Part shown: positions 10,792-23,600 of the stretch, piece after piece | How positions within the stretch are numbered: position 1 is the first letter of the stretch | Layout of the letters: the number at the start of each line of letters is the position of its first letter | From: Cotesia glomerata | Lineage: Eukaryota > Arthropoda > Insecta > Hymenoptera > Braconidae | Length of the DNA stretch: 64,000 bases | Reading direction: 5' to 3' | Assembly: GCF_020080835.1 (NCBI RefSeq) | Contig: NC_058166.1 | Location: 13,727,043 to 13,791,042, forward strand | The notes under the pieces: generated by a model | Database searches by the model: none | The model's input: the letters and a program-made list of their open reading frames with translations, nothing else | What the model was told of the DNA's origin: nothing | Program-made: the position numbers and the translations under genes

Positions 10792-11394
10792 TATTAATAA
10801 TTTAATGTATTTGAAGATAATTATTTAATTTATTAAATTTTAATAAATATTTTTTAACATTCAATAAATATTTATTTGGGAGGAAAGTATATTTATTAAT
10901 AGTTAATAAGTATTTATTAATAGTTGACAAATATTTATTAACAGTTAATAAATATTTTGTCGAGTGAATTTGTTTCGCTTGCAATGTCATATGATATGAA
11001 AATTGCTTATAAACAAAAATCATCTTTATAAATTGTTGGCATTAATTATATTACATTATAATAACTGTTCAGTGAACAGGCCCAACCGCGATGAAGTCGC
11101 CCCTGGGGGACTCCCAATTTCACGAGCCGCACCTGTCAACCGCTAGTTCCCGCTTAAACTAACCGCCTACGCAAAACTGAGCTTGACCGATCACGCCATG
11201 TCTCGAAGCTGTGATTGGCTGATCGCTCCGCAGACATGCGCAATCAGCCTTCTTCCCCAAGTCGACGAGGAAGAAGACGCATTACAGTCGACGCTCTCTG
11301 TATTGGACCTCTCTGTATTTGACCACATTCTTCCTCTGTATTTGACGATTTTACACAGCTCTTATGGACAAAGACGAGTCCATTGTAACGAGCC

Positions 11395-11640
11395 ATATTA
11401 AAGCAAATTTTAAGGGAGTTGGGAAAGAACGGATAGGGGAAAGGGGGGACCTACTCAGTGGGAATTTTTCCGTAATTGAAAAAATAATCAGACAGCCCAG
11501 ACTGGGAATCGAACCCAGATCTCTCGGTTACGCGCCAAGGGCTCTCCAGTTAAGCTATCCGAGACAAGTACTGACTACTTTATTCAGTCACGTATATAAG
11601 ACCCACCGAGCAAACAACGCCACCGTCCATCTTACGGTAA
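11395..11640 (-). mobile_element. tRNA-derived SINE-like sequence, copy 1
   Basis: On the minus strand a tRNA-like head (about 11,566 down to 11,493) has an A-box-like TAGCTTAACTGGAGAGCC and a perfect B box GGTTCGATTCC (11,505-11,515). A body with GGAAAAATTCCCACTGAGTA follows. The acceptor stem does not pair cleanly and the base before the anticodon is not U, so it is a decayed tRNA relic, not a working tRNA. A 157-bp block (11,395-11,551) is repeated at 11,643-11,800. Confidence 0.65.
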
Positions 11641-11642
11641 AG

Positions 11643-11800
11643 AGCCATATTAAAGCAAATTTTTAAGGGGGTTGGGAAAGAACGGATAGGGGAAAGGGGG
11701 GACCTACTCAGTGGGAATTTTTCCGTAATTGAAAAAATAATCAGACAGCCCAGACTGGGAATCGAACCCAGATCTCTCGGTTACGCGCCAAGGGCTCTGT
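11643..11800 (-). mobile_element. tRNA-derived SINE-like sequence, truncated copy 2
   Basis: A direct, nearly identical repeat of 11,395-11,551, including the B box at 11,758-11,768. It stops at GGGCTCT, before the A-box half. It is therefore 5'-truncated when read on the minus strand, as retrotransposed copies often are. Confidence 0.6.
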
Positions 11801-12898
11801 TTTGGTCAAATATGTGAATTCATTATGGTCAAATACAGTGAATGGTCCTGTACGGGCGAGTCAAATACAGAGAGCGTTGACTGTATTATTATTATTATCT
11901 TTCGTTACAACGCCATTGAGTCTAACGCTTCGCTATCCCGCTAAATTAATTCGCTTAAGTTATACAATTCCGCTTTTTCGGTTAATTGATTATTAATCCG
12001 CTTTAATAAATTGTTATTAATTATTCTTGAGTTTGTTACAGATAATTTGTGTTATTTGTGCAGTAATTCACCGCTTTCTCAGTGCCGGCTGTGTGTTCAA
12101 CAACGTGTCAACCGGCTTCGCTTTATTATTCACGCAGTGCTTTATTTATCCGCTTTTATTTAAACTATCCGCGAACTAACATATTAAATATAACTTGTAT
12201 TTAGTGTAAATAAATTTCTAGTTCACATTGTTAATAATATTTCCGCATTTTAATTGAGATATCCAGACCAAAACCTGATTCTCCGCTTTTCCGCAATTAC
12301 ATCATTTTACAATAACGTTTATTGTAAAATACCAAATTCCATCACAGCTCATAATTATCTTTTATATCTTTAAATATTAACAGACGAGACCATCTTTTTT
12401 TCGCTTTGCTCTCACGGAGTTCAACGGAACTATCTCTGTCGCACTCTTAACAGCAGAGCAATTGCAGTTTCGATTGGTTTCATGAAACGAATGAAATTTT
12501 TGAAAAAAACGCTTTGTGGTGAAATAGTTTATTAAATTATCTATTATCTCTAAAAACGTTTTTTCAAAATTTCCATTCGTTTCGCTAAGCCGATTGAAAC
12601 TGCAATCACTGGTCTCGGCTGTTAAAAACGTTAATTTATTTAGTGAATTTAATTATTATCATGTATTTTAGCTATAGGGCTATAAAAAGTGTCAAAAAAA
12701 ATTGCTATTTTTGCTTTTTATTTTAAATAAATATTTGTTAACAGTTAACAAATATTCATTAACCATTAATAAATATTTATTAATAGTTAATAAATTGTAC
12801 TCAATAAATTACTTATTAACTATTAATAAATATTCGTTAACTGTTAACAAATATTTATTTACATTTAATAAATCGTATTTAATAAATAATTTATTAAC

Positions 12899-13147
12899 TC
12901 GGCTGCCCAATTTTAAAACACAGTAACTGCAAAATTTTTATGCCTGATTTTTCTTCAGTATTGCTGCATTTTTTATACTTTTTAGACCTTAATTTCAAGA
13001 ATTCTTCTTAAAAATATTTATATTTAAGTATTTTCTGTTCATAAATCAAATTTGTCATCAATTTGGCGGGCAAACTTTTTTTTAATAAGAAAAATTGAAA
13101 ACAATTTTTAAATGTTAGTTACTGTGTTTTGAAATTGGGCAGCCGAA
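12899..13147. mobile_element. CGGCTGCCCAATTT-ended MITE
   Basis: A 249-bp element with about 30-bp inverted ends (CGGCTGCCCAATTTTAAAAC ... GGGCAGCCG) inside the TTATTAACTGTTAATAA-type repeats of family F. AACT occurs on both sides, consistent with a 4-bp duplication of TTATTAACTGTTA. It does not code. Confidence 0.65.
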
Positions 13148-13506
13148 CTGTTATTAAATATTTATTAAATCATATGATGTTTAAAAATCATTTATTAACA
13201 GTTAATAAAGCTTATTAAATATAAATAAATCCTTCTATCAGTGTGATTAAAGATTGAGAAAAATTGGTAAGGTCCTTTTTTGTAGAAGATTAAATTTTCT
13301 AACAAAAAAAAAGAAAACTGGAAAAATTACAATTTCAGATTGTAGATATTATAGATTTTATAAGAATTACATTGTAGAATTTAATATTTACAAAGAAAGC
13401 TCTGAAAATTAAATTCAAAAATTGAATTTAGAAAAATGTTATTTCAAACTGTAATTTTTCTAGTTTTGATTACGACGGGACCGATTTTACATTTTATACT
13501 GTAATT

Positions 13507-13740
13507 AAAGTAAAAGATCCCATTAGTGGCATCTTTAACCCCTATTAGTGGCACTTTTTCTTTCAATGAAAAAATGTTCTACTTGGAATAAAAATTAAAA
13601 ATTTTTTTGATTTAAAGGTTTTAAAGATTAGAAATAATATATTTATTATTGAAATTAATGATTTAATTAATTGAATAGGTACCAAAATCAAAGAAAGTGT
13701 CAGTAATGGGGTCCCCGCCACTAATGGGGTCTTTTACCCT
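13507..13740. mobile_element. GGTAAAAG-type MITE (family G), diverged arm version
   Basis: The ends are AAGTAAAAGATCCCATTAGTGG and GCCACTAATGGGGTCTTTTACC. The outer ~13 bp match the other family-G members, while the inner arms (ATTAGTGGCA) are unrelated to theirs. Confidence 0.6.
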
Positions 13741-14040
13741 ATTCCTGTTTTCTTTTTTCCGTATATAAAAAAGGTCTCTTATCATTTTTTATTATTTTCA
13801 ATATTTAACCCAGAATTTTGATTTTTGATTTTTGGAGCAAACTTTTAAGCTATCATTTAGCAGGAAATTACTCCAGACCTTAGATTTCAAATTTCGGCTA
13901 ATTATTTAAAGATACGGTAAAATTGATAAGGCCGTTTTTTACAGAAAATTAAATTTCCTACAAAAAATATCCTTATAATTTTTAATATTAAAAAATTTTG
14001 CCCCAGAAACTTAAATTTTCTTAAAAAAACTCCCAAAACT

Positions 14041-15046
14041 GATTAACTCAATGAATTAATTACTGTGATAAGCAATAACAATAACAATTAATTAAAAATA
14101 GCAGGTGTACATACCAAGAAGTTTATACACGTGATAATAACAAAGCAACAGGGATGAAGCGAGTGGTTAACCCCCCGGGGGTTGTTATCCCGTCTACAAT
14201 GTATTTTGAGATTAAATTGAAGGCTCTCTTCCAACAAAGCCTATTAGATGTTGTGTTAGTGAGTACCTGCACTGTAACTGCACATACATTTCGCTGGTGC
14301 ACTGTTATATTACTCTTACATTACATACAACATACAACATACAATAACAACATTGATAACCCAAAGTTTAGTTAGCAGACGCCTTGCCTATTCTTTGCCT
14401 GTGCTGTGGATTCAGTTGGCATCGATCGTCACACGTGATGACTAACTTATACGTATATAAATATATATACACTGCAAAACCTGACCTATTTTGCACATGC
14501 GCATGATCTATGAACTTTGATAATGTTTTTATTTCAAATAATAAACAATTAATATAAAAATAATAAGAAGAAATCATCGGATTTATTTCTTCTTCTGATC
14601 GATGGAATTTTTAGTTTGAAATTATGATTTATATGTGTAAGTTTTTTAATTAAAAATTTTAAGATTGAGTTTGGAGAATTTCTCAGCGAACATGACCTTC
14701 ATTAGAATAATTTATTTATTTATTTAAAGATTTAAATTGGCAAGGAACCAACTGAACAGGATACACGCGTCGGGAGCGGGCCAATCTGATCGCTTTTATT
14801 TGGGGGTACTGCGATACTCGTAAAACCAAGGGTCCGATAAATAATACTCGTATGAATATGGAACGAATTCAGTTTTTGGTAACGGAAGTTCCATAATTCA
14901 AATGCTGCCCTTTAAGATGGCGAATTAAGATAAAAATTTTGTTTTTTTTTGTTTCGGGAGAAGAAAACTTTTGTAATTAAAATTAATTGGTGAATAATTC
15001 ATTTACGAGGCGGGAAATTATGATATGGACATAGAAATTATGTCCT
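14041..15046. other. Gene-free stretch
   Basis: Mixed AT-rich sequence with a less AT-rich segment near 14,150-14,440. I see no exon with splice signals, no RNA gene and no clear element ends. Confidence 0.4.
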
Positions 15047-15394
15047 ACACTATAAAAAAAAATTCACTTGAATCAAGTAAATAATTTTGAAGAAATTCTT
15101 CTTGATTTAAGGTACAATATTGTCAAAAAATTAGAGATTATACGCGCCGCAAAAGTATATGAGCTTGTAGCTAAGTAATCCATAATTTTTACGCATGACT
15201 GTACCCGTGGAGACGCAACTCATACAATTGTTTCTGTTCGACTCCGTAGATATATACTTTTTCATTAATTGATGAACTTTAATCCGTTATTTATAAATAA
15301 TTAGACGGTCAAAAATTTGTTTTTATTTTTTTTTAAGAGCGGTTTATAGTTGATTTTCAAACGTGTTTTTCTCATGTATGTGATAAAATTTCGA

Positions 15395-15460
15395 AAAAAA
15401 ACGCTTCGCTCTTCGATAAATAATTTAATTATCTATCGAAGAGCGAAGCGCTTTTTTGGA
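15395..15460. repeat. Strong hairpin with GC-rich stem
   Basis: AACGCTTCGCTCTTCGATAA and its near-perfect complement (TTATCGAAGAGCGAAGCG) are separated by about ten bases of AT sequence. A looser relative is at 12,500-12,570 (AAAAACGCTTTG... / ...AAAACGTTTTTTC). Confidence 0.6.
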
Positions 15461-15718
15461 AAATTTTCATTTATTTATGCATAAAATGCGTTTTAAGATT
15501 CCATTTGTTGTACAAGTATGAAAAAGATACTTTCGTTTGTCCAATAGAGGGCGAGAGAGAGAAAAAATGTAAACCCTTCTTAATTAAACTCACAACAAAT
15601 ACATTAAAAGACTGTCAGTTTTTTGAAAGTTTCTGACAGTTTTTTTTTTTATAACTAAGAAACTGGTACAGAGCTGCAGAGAGCGTATGCAATCAATGTT
15701 AAATATCCAATTTTTAAT

Positions 15719-16304
15719 TGAATTCATCTCGGGTTATAGGTGGTCAATCGACTTCAAATTTTTAGGGTAATTGTATCATCATGTCTTTAATAAGTATACG
15801 AAAATTTAGAATTTTCTGACGGTATGCCTTCACCACGACAACTACCTCAAATCTTTAATATTATCATTAGGTGACAAGATACTATGTAATTGTTCAATTA
15901 TTAATATTTTTAAAGATATAAGCTCATCCTGATGTTACCCTCATCGAGACCTTTCATTTGAGTACTCACATACATTTTTCATATATTTTATATGTATGAT
16001 ATTTCTGATATTTGTAAAGTATATAAAATATGTAAAAAATTCATGTGGGTATTTAAATGAAAGGTCTCGATAATAGTAACATCAGGATGAGCGTATATCT
16101 TTAAAAATATCATTAGGTGACGAGATACAGTGTAATTTCTTAATGATAGATATTTTTAAAGATATAAAAAGAATTCATCTCGGGTTATAGATGGTCAATC
16201 GACTTAAAATTTTAAGGATAATTGTATCATCATGTCCTTAATAAGTATACGAAAATTTAGAATTTTCTGACGGTATGCCTTAACCACGACAACTACCTTA
16301 AGTA
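15719..16304 (+). repeat. 130-bp direct repeat flanking a family-D palindrome
   Basis: GAATTCATCTCGGGTTATAG through GACGGTATGCCTTCACCACG at 15,719-15,847 recurs at 16,170-16,304 with few changes. Between them is a palindromic family-D unit (AAGCTCATCCTGATGTTACC ... and its complement). Confidence 0.65.
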
Positions 16305-17283
16305 GAAAAATTTTTAAATTAAAAAAATTTTTCTTGGTTTAAGTAAATTGTACTTGATTCAAAAATTTTTCTTCTTCAAAATTATTTTATTTGGCTCGAG
16401 AATTTTTCTCTTGATTCAAGTTAATTTTTTTTCAATGTAACTATCATAATAAATTCATTGCTGAAGAAAATTATCATATGTGTGTATGTCTAAGTATACA
16501 CAGTAAAAAATTTGCTGAGTGGATGACTTTTAATTAATTTAATCCTAAGGAAAGATTTTATTTCTACTATTGATAAAAAAAACTCTGTAAAGTGAATTTT
16601 TAATTGAATAAAAATAACAAAATAGTAGTTATTCGTTTAAAAATTAAAAAATGTGTATTTAGAGATTTCAAAATTAATATAATTTCTTTCCTTCAATCGA
16701 TTTAACAAATAAATTTTATTATTTAAAAAAAAATTGCATCAATATTTTTTGTAATTTTTACCAGTAGCATTTTTTGATAAATTTTTTCAATAATAATTCA
16801 TTTGTTAAAAAAATCCAAAAATTGCCATACAAAAGTTAATTTCGGCACCATTAAAGTTGTTATTTTTATTTAATTAAATTTAATAATATTAATAATTTAT
16901 TATTTTTAACTTTATATCAGGACTTATCCACAAGACTTGAAAAAAAAAATAATCTTTGAAAAAATTTCGTTCAAATTTTTTGAAAAATATAATTAATATT
17001 TACAAAGTTAAATTTGAGATAAATTTTTTGGAGTATTTGTTAATATTTTACATATAAAACTTGTTTTAGGTAATCGAAATTTATTTCAGCTAAAAAACTT
17101 TTCACTCGAATGTTTTTCGGATTAAAATCTCTATTCACTCTAAAATCACTTTTTTTAACAGTGTATTTTTTATAATGTACGCATTTGGACGATAAAAAAA
17201 GCGATTTTTAATTAAATTTTTATAAAAGGCCTTTTAATCAATGAATTTAAAAATTAAATTTTAACTTTATTAGTTAGTTCTCT

Positions 17284-18112
17284 TTTAACTTCCCGCTAAG
17301 AAAATTGAAAATTTTCAAAAATCGGGAAGTTATTGTTTTTACCCCGTTTTTCGAAAATCGAGTTTTCATCAGATCTCGACGTTTTGAGGTCCTAGGAAGC
17401 TTCCCTGATTATTCCCGCGATGGTGTCTGTATGTCTGTCTGTCTGTATGTGTGTGTGTGTGTGTGTGTAAACCTCTCATAACTTTTGAACGGCTTGACCG
17501 ATTTGATCGCAGTTGGTGCCATTCGAAAGGGTTCGACTAAACTTAGATTTTAAATACAAGTTGGACCGATTCGGACTGATAGATTTTGAGAAATCTCAAA
17601 AAAACTGCGAAAAGAAATTTTTTCAAATGTGGTTTTTTTTTAATAACTTTTAAACGACTTGACCGATCAATTCCAAAAACTAATCAGCTCTAAACATAAA
17701 AAAACCACGTCGATCGCCACCAAGCCGGTCAAAATCGGTTAATTCGTTCGTGAGTTATCGTTGACGAAAGAAATCGAAAAAAAAGTGTTTTTTTCGAATT
17801 ACACCGAAATTTCCGGTCTGATCAATTTGTGTTTGAAAATATATCATAGAATTTGAAAAAATGCGTCGAATGGCGCCAACCGCGTGAAAATCGGTACATT
17901 CATTCAAAAGTTATTGCGGTTTGAAAATTCAATAAATAACGTTTTATTAAACTTCTATCAGACTTTAGAGCTCGGAGAGCTCAAAACTACACGAAAATTA
18001 TATTTTTGAGCTCGAAAAGCTCAAAAACGTAATAAGTGCAATTTTGAGCGCTCAATTACGAAAGTAGCGGGAAGTTGCAGGGATGGCCCTCAGGGTCAAC
18101 CGTTTTCCTAAT
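17284..18112. mobile_element. Family A element with internal (GT)n, copy 1
   Basis: It starts TTTTAACTTCCCGCTAAGAA. A 5' hairpin joins AACTTCCCG with CGGGAAGTT. The element contains a short (GT)n at 17,447-17,468, then CTTTTGAACGGCTTGACCGA, GAGCTC-rich segments (TTTTGAGCTCGAAAAGCTCA) and the end AGCGGGAAGTTGCAGGGATG ... TTTCCTAATTTTTT. Three more copies are at 47,894, 52,761 and 55,181. No intact coding sequence. Confidence 0.75.
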
Positions 18113-18246
18113 TTTTTTTTAAAAAAATAATATAAAAATATAAATTTTTATCAAAACGGCAGCTTGACAAAAAAAATTATCAATTTTCAATGAAAATTTT
18201 AGTCTTAAATTATTTAAATAAAAATATCAAATATTATTAATTCTTG

Positions 18247-18465
18247 CACTGAAAAAAAATTAACTTGAATCAAGAGACAAATTCTTGAACCAAGAAAATA
18301 ATTTTTAAGAGTTTCATTGTCTTGAATCAAGATGAAAAATTCTTGAATTAAGTAAAATTTACTTAAACTAAGAAAAATTTCTTAGTTTAAGAATTTTTCT
18401 ACTTAAATCAAGAAGATGAAATTCTTAAAAATTATTTACTTGATTCAAGTAAATTTTTTTTTGTG
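18247..18465. mobile_element. TTGATTCAAG MITE (family I)
   Basis: CACTGAAAAAAAATTAACTTGAATCAAGAG at the left end mirrors CTTGATTCAAGTAAATTTTTTTTTGTG at the right. The inside consists of several diverged CTTGAATCAAG/CTTGGTTTAAG words. Confidence 0.6.
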
Positions 18466-19228
18466 TTGATAAATTAATAAAAAATAATTATTTAATAAAT
18501 AATTAATATTTAAAAAAATGATAAAATTCAACTGAGAAGAATCGATCTGAAATAAAACTACCAAAAATTGTGTATGACGTTGGATCTACCTCGCGACTGC
18601 CGGCTGTCGCGTGCCGGTACACCTGTCTCCCCTCTGTATTATTTTACTTACCTTAGCTTCTAAATCCAGGGACCACGGACATGGTATTAAATATACAGAT
18701 GTAGAGCATGCTTTTATTTTAAAAGGAAAAGGAATGGAACGAGGAGCAGAAGGCTAAAGTCGCTCCATATCTACTCACGTTATGTATGTATGTATAGACG
18801 GTGATTGTCAGCTGCCATGTGCTCGCTGGATACCTTTTGCCTCGCAGCGGTACCATAGAGTTACAAATTAGCTGATACTCTATACAATATACAGTATACA
18901 ATTCCCATCTTTTCTAAACAAATGTTTTTTATTTTCAATTTTTTAACTTTAAATCAACCAACGAGTTTCCTTACAATCGGTTATTTTTTTAATGACCTTC
19001 AAATTGTTATTGGGACTTAAGTATAAGAGATACTTAAAAATTTATAAGGGATTTTTTTATAGAAAATCAAATTTCCTACAAAAGAAGCCACTTATCATTT
19101 TTTTATATTTTCAATATTTAAGTCAGAATTTTGATTTTTTAATTTTAAAGTAAATTTTTTTTACCTTTAATAGATAGCGGGCTTTGTTTCAGAACTTTGA
19201 ACTCAAATTCAGGTTCAAAAATTAAAGA

Positions 19229-20091
19229 TATAATACATTGATAGAAGAATTTATTAACTATTAATAATTTAATTTATTTGAAGACAATTATTTAATTTAT
19301 TAAATTTTAATAAATATTTTTTAACATTCAATAAATATTTATTTGGGAGGAATACGGCCTTTAAATATTTTAATTTATTACCGAACGAATTGAAATATTT
19401 TGCCGGAACAACCAAATTACTGAAAATAAATCTAATTCGATGGATAAAGCAATGTGACTTATAATTTTTCTCTAAACTACTACTATAAATTAATTATATA
19501 AGTAAACTAGCTTTCTTGATTTGTATTTTAATTTATACCAGTCCTATGAACAGATGTTATGCATCTCTATAGGACAGATATGTCATTTATTATATTATAT
19601 TATATATTGATTATCTGTAATATTTTCTGGTTTAATAAATAAATAAAAATAACGTTTATTGTAAAATATCAAATTCCATCACAGCTCATAATTATCTTTT
19701 ATATTTTTAAATATTAAAAACTTTAATTTATTTAATGAATTGAATTATTACCATGTATTCCAGCTATAGTGTTATAAAGTGTCAAAAGAAAATTGCCATT
19801 TTTGCTTTTTATTTTAAATAAATATTTGTTAACAGTTAACAAATATTCATTAACCATTAATAAATATTTATTAACAGTTAATAAATTATTTAATAAATAC
19901 GATTTATTAAATGTTGATAAATATTTGTTAACTGTTAACTGTTAACAAATATTTATCAACATTTAATAAATCGTATTTAATAAATAATTTATTAACTGTT
20001 AATAAATATTTATTTAATCTTATGATGTTAAAAAATGATTTATTAACAGTTAATAAAACTTATTAAATATAAACAAATCCTTTTATCAGTG
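19229..20091. mobile_element. TGATAGAAG-ended foldback (family F), copy 2
   Basis: It starts CATTGATAGAAGAATTTATT and ends AAATCCTTTTATCAGTG. The palindromic interior of TTAACAGTTAATAAATATTT units lies at 19,810-20,070. A LINE remnant interrupts it at about 19,356-19,646. The left end shows the uninterrupted target of the element at 10,131-10,791. Confidence 0.6.
19356..19646 (+). pseudogene. LINE ORF2 C-terminal remnant with tail
   Basis: One frame reads FNLLPNELKYF followed by KLLKINLIRW and then a stop. This is the typical C-terminal block of non-LTR retrotransposon ORF2 proteins (pattern xNxLPxElk...fk..L). Later stops and an ATAAATAAATAAA tail at 19,632-19,646 mark the 3' end. The copy is short, decayed and inserted in family F. 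Confidence 0.5.
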
Positions 20092-20269
20092 TCAAATTGA
20101 TAAGGACCTAGTCGGCAGAAAAATTAATTTCCTACAAAAAAAATCTCTTATTATTTTTTTGTATCTTTAATATTTAGCCCAGAATTTAGACTTCAAGTTT
20201 TAAAAATTAATTCTAGCTCATATTTAAAATTTAAAGGAAAAAATGTTAAATAAAGGTAAAAAAAAGGAA

Positions 20270-20604
20270 TATAAAAAGGGTTGATTGGTGGGGAGTCACG
20301 TGAGCAACGACCGCGTGCTCTCAAAACTGCTCAGTGCAGCTGCTCCTGCAAGAGTCGAGTTGTTTCACTTCTCACGCGACTCGCTTTCGAGACACATCGG
20401 CTCTTTTGTCACAAGATAAAATAAATTTTTGGCTAAGAAATAAATAAAAATAAAATATAATATCGGTACTTTCTCCGTCAATAATGCGTCTCCAGAAAAG
20501 TTTATAAAAAAACCCGCGCGAGTGCTGTGAATCCCCGAATTTCAAGTGCAAAGAAATAATTAATTAATAAAAAAAAATTAAGGATTTTTTAATTTTTGAA
20601 AATA
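20270..20604 (+). promoter_or_regulatory. Probable promoter and 5'UTR of the TNFR-like gene
   Basis: A less AT-rich island precedes the signal-peptide exon. It contains an E-box CACGTG (20,297-20,302) and an initiator-like TCAGTG (20,331-20,336), which would give a 5'UTR of about 270 bases. There is no TATA box at the right distance. Placement is by context only. Confidence 0.4.
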
Positions 20605-23600
20605 ATGCCAAGATTAATTATTTTGGTGGTTGTTATCAGCATCGTCACACTTGAGGTAAATTAAATATAAAATTTTTTTAACGTAAAATAATTTTTTAAT
20701 TTTAAAACGTCGATATCAGATTATGAGATGTGAGATGAAAATTCATCTTAATTGAGCAAGTTAATGGAAATTGCTGGCGCCAGACGTCTTGACGCTTGAA
20801 TAACATCAATTTAATGTTTTTCATCCATTCATGTATTAATATATATCTCAAAATATATACAGAATATAAATATTTTGACATTTTAATATAAAATTTTATA
20901 ACTTTTAGCCCGAAAAAATGAGTGACTTTTAATTTCAAAAAATACAGAGCAGAGCACTCTCAATATTTGTATTTAGAGGAAAATAAAAAAATTCTCGGTC
21001 TACTCCCTAAATAACGAAGAAGGAGACTCAGAGAATAAGAAAAATTAAAGCAAAAATACGAGTCAAGCCAGAGGGTGAATCCTGGGGCTGTTCTCATACT
21101 CTTATAGAGAGCAAAAGAGGTGGATAAGTCGTGGGAAGAACGTTACTTTGCTATTGTTTCCCTCTCGTTGACGCGCACATTGTCCAACACAACTTTGTTG
21201 TATTTTCCATACATGTCTCGGTAGGCCATTACTAACTTTTTTTACATTTCTGCTCTTCCAACAGGTTTTTTGTCTTTCGAATGGATAAAAAAAAGTTGTT
21301 GTTTTTTTGTTAGATTTTTACGGAAGAGGAAAATTAACTTTGCACGTCTCTAGATCAGGCGCCAGTTCTTTGCTAGGTGATTTTGATTTCAGTTATTTTG
21401 AACGATAAATTAAAACTAATGAACTTTTTACTTTAAAATTGAAATATCTGCTTAACGGTGGGAGGTATGGAAAATTTTGAAAGGACTTTTTTTGATAGAA
21501 AATTTTATTTTTTACAAGAAAAGATTCTTATGGTTTTTTTAGAATTTCAATATTTAACCCACACATAAAAAAAAATTTCTTGACTGGAGGACAAAATTCT
21601 TGGCTCAGGAAAATTTTCGGGTGCCTGAAGAAAGACTGAAGTTGTGTTGGTCGAAGTAAAAATTCTTCTTAAAATTCTATTCTTGGTGGAAGTCATTTTT
21701 TCTTAATTCAAATTATCATAAATCCTTGATACAATAAATCGCGTGCCTAGAGGTAAAAGGGCGTATAGCTAAGGGTTAATAGGGATTTGTGCTGAGAGGG
21801 CGTATAAAAAATATTTTTTTGCCATTCGATTTGAAATTGTCTGAAACGTAAAAATCTGTGAAAAAAAACAAGTTGGTATCCTAAAGCTGAAAGGGCGTAT
21901 CTCAAGACATACGCCCTTTCAGTTTTAAGGGAGTCCTCTGGTCTGACGCCCTGATTTTTGAGCATTTTTTTGGGATTTTTTTGTAAAGACCAGTGAAGAG
22001 ATAGAACTTTGAACTTTTTACCATTTATTTATACATATTTCAAGAGTATACTGTTAATTTTTTAGCTAAAAACATTCCGTAGAATTAAAGTTATAGTGGC
22101 CTAAAGACACGCGCCTCGAAAAAAATTGACGCTCACTTCCTCCATGATATCAGCTGATTGGCTAGTCTGAAACAACAAAACCCGGTGGGGTTTTATTCTG
22201 TATACCTAAATACGGGGAGTGAACGACGATAAAAAAAAAATTTTTAAAATTGGATTTTTGACAGACTTCGGAACAAAAAAGTCCGAATTTCAGTTTGTTT
22301 TTTTCAACTTTTTGATACAAAAAAAATAGAAATTTTCAAAATTTTTTTTTAATTGTAATTCACTCTCCGTATTTAAGTATACAGAATAAAACCTCGCCAG
22401 GTTTTTTGTTTCAGATTAGCCAATCAGCTAATATCGTGGAAGAAATGAGCGTCAATTTTTTTCGCGGCGAGTGTCTTCAGACCACTATAATTTTAATTCT
22501 ACTGAATGTTTTTAGCTAAAAATTGAATTGTATACTCTTGAAATATGTATAAATAGATGGTAAAAAGTTCAAAGTTCTATCTCTTCATTAGTCTTTACAA
22601 AAAAATCCCAAAAAAATGCTCAAAAATCAGGGCGTCAGACCAGAGGATCCCCTTAAGAAAAGTACTACTTAAAGATAAAAGGGCGTATAAAAAAAATTGT
22701 AGTTTTGATACCAAATGTTAAATAATAGTTTCACAAGACAATTTATGCTAAAATAACTTATAACTTATAATTAGAAAAATATTTTCTTGGCTCAAGTGAA
22801 CCTTTTTTTCTGTACATCTAAATAATTGAAGATAATTGTCTGAAATTTCCGATAAAAATTTCTAGAAACAAGATTAGATCTCAGATATACAGTCATATAA
22901 TTTTTAAAAATAATTTTCTATATAATTACGATGATAAAAATTAATAATTATTTATTAATTAATAAATTTATCAAGTATAAACAATTTTTTTTCTTTTAAT
23001 AAATATTTTTAAAAATTAAAAAATATTAATTAACTGTTAAATATTATTCACAAAATAATTCATCAACTAAGTAAATATTAGCTTAAATCATTTAATATTA
23101 AAAAATCTCTCAACAATTAATGAAACTTATTAAGTATCAAAAAATTCTTCTAAAATTTTTTTAAATAATTAAAATTCTGTCTCACAGATCTAAATTTTTT
23201 CCCTCAAGTTTCAATAATGTAAAACATTTTTATAAAAAAATATTTCATTATATTTTTATCAGATGTACAGACTGTTCTACAAACTTTGTTACATTTTTGT
23301 TTAGATAGAAAAACTTTAAATAATTATCAAGGAAGTGGTAACTCGGTACAAAAAAAAAAAAGTCCATTTCTAATGTATTTAATCTCAAATTTGTGATAAA
23401 TTACAACAACTTGATATTAAGTAGCAAGTAGCAACTCTCAATAAGGAATAATATTTGTTTATAATCTAACACTTTTCTTAGGAAATATAAAAACATCACA
23501 ATCGTCTTTGTCACCTATTTATAAAAAAATATATTAGAATAATTGAGTTGTGTAAATTGAATAAACAATTATCAAGATACGCTAAAAAAAAAAAAAAAAA

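Larger units (their letters stand above)
11285..11883. mobile_element. Mariner-type MITE, family E copy 2, containing tRNA-derived repeats
   Basis: The ends CAGTCGACGCTCTCTGTATT and AATACAGAGAGCGTTGACTG are flanked by TA. In reverse orientation the outer parts match 6478-6643. The centre (about 11,381-11,803) is foreign: two copies of a tRNA-derived sequence that interrupt the MITE. Confidence 0.75.
10110..13237. mobile_element. TGATAGAAGGATTTATTAA-ended foldback (family F), copy 1, heavily nested
   Basis: The left end is TGATAGAAGGATTTATTAA and the right end AAATCCTTCTATCAGTG. The interior is made of TTAACAGTTAATAAATATTT-type palindromic repeats (10,796-10,960; 12,720-12,900; 13,150-13,220). 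A shorter copy with matching interior blocks is at 19,229-20,091. This copy has been expanded by a CACGG element (10,131-10,791), a mariner-type MITE with tRNA-derived sequence (11,285-11,883), a 249-bp MITE (12,899-13,147) and an inverted repeat at about 12,450-12,620. It does not code. Confidence 0.6.
15047..16437. mobile_element. TTGATTCAAG MITE (family I), split by later sequence
   Basis: The left half (15,047-15,115) has ACACTATAAAAAAAAATTC followed by ACTTGAATCAAGTAAATAAT. The right half (16,303-16,437) ends CTTGATTCAAGTTAATTTTT. The material between contains a 130-bp direct repeat pair and a family-D palindrome. Confidence 0.5.

Noticed and set aside
11493..11566. A functional tRNA gene on the minus strand
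   Set aside because: The B box is perfect, but the acceptor stem mispairs and the base before the anticodon is not U; the sequence is repeated as part of a larger unit.
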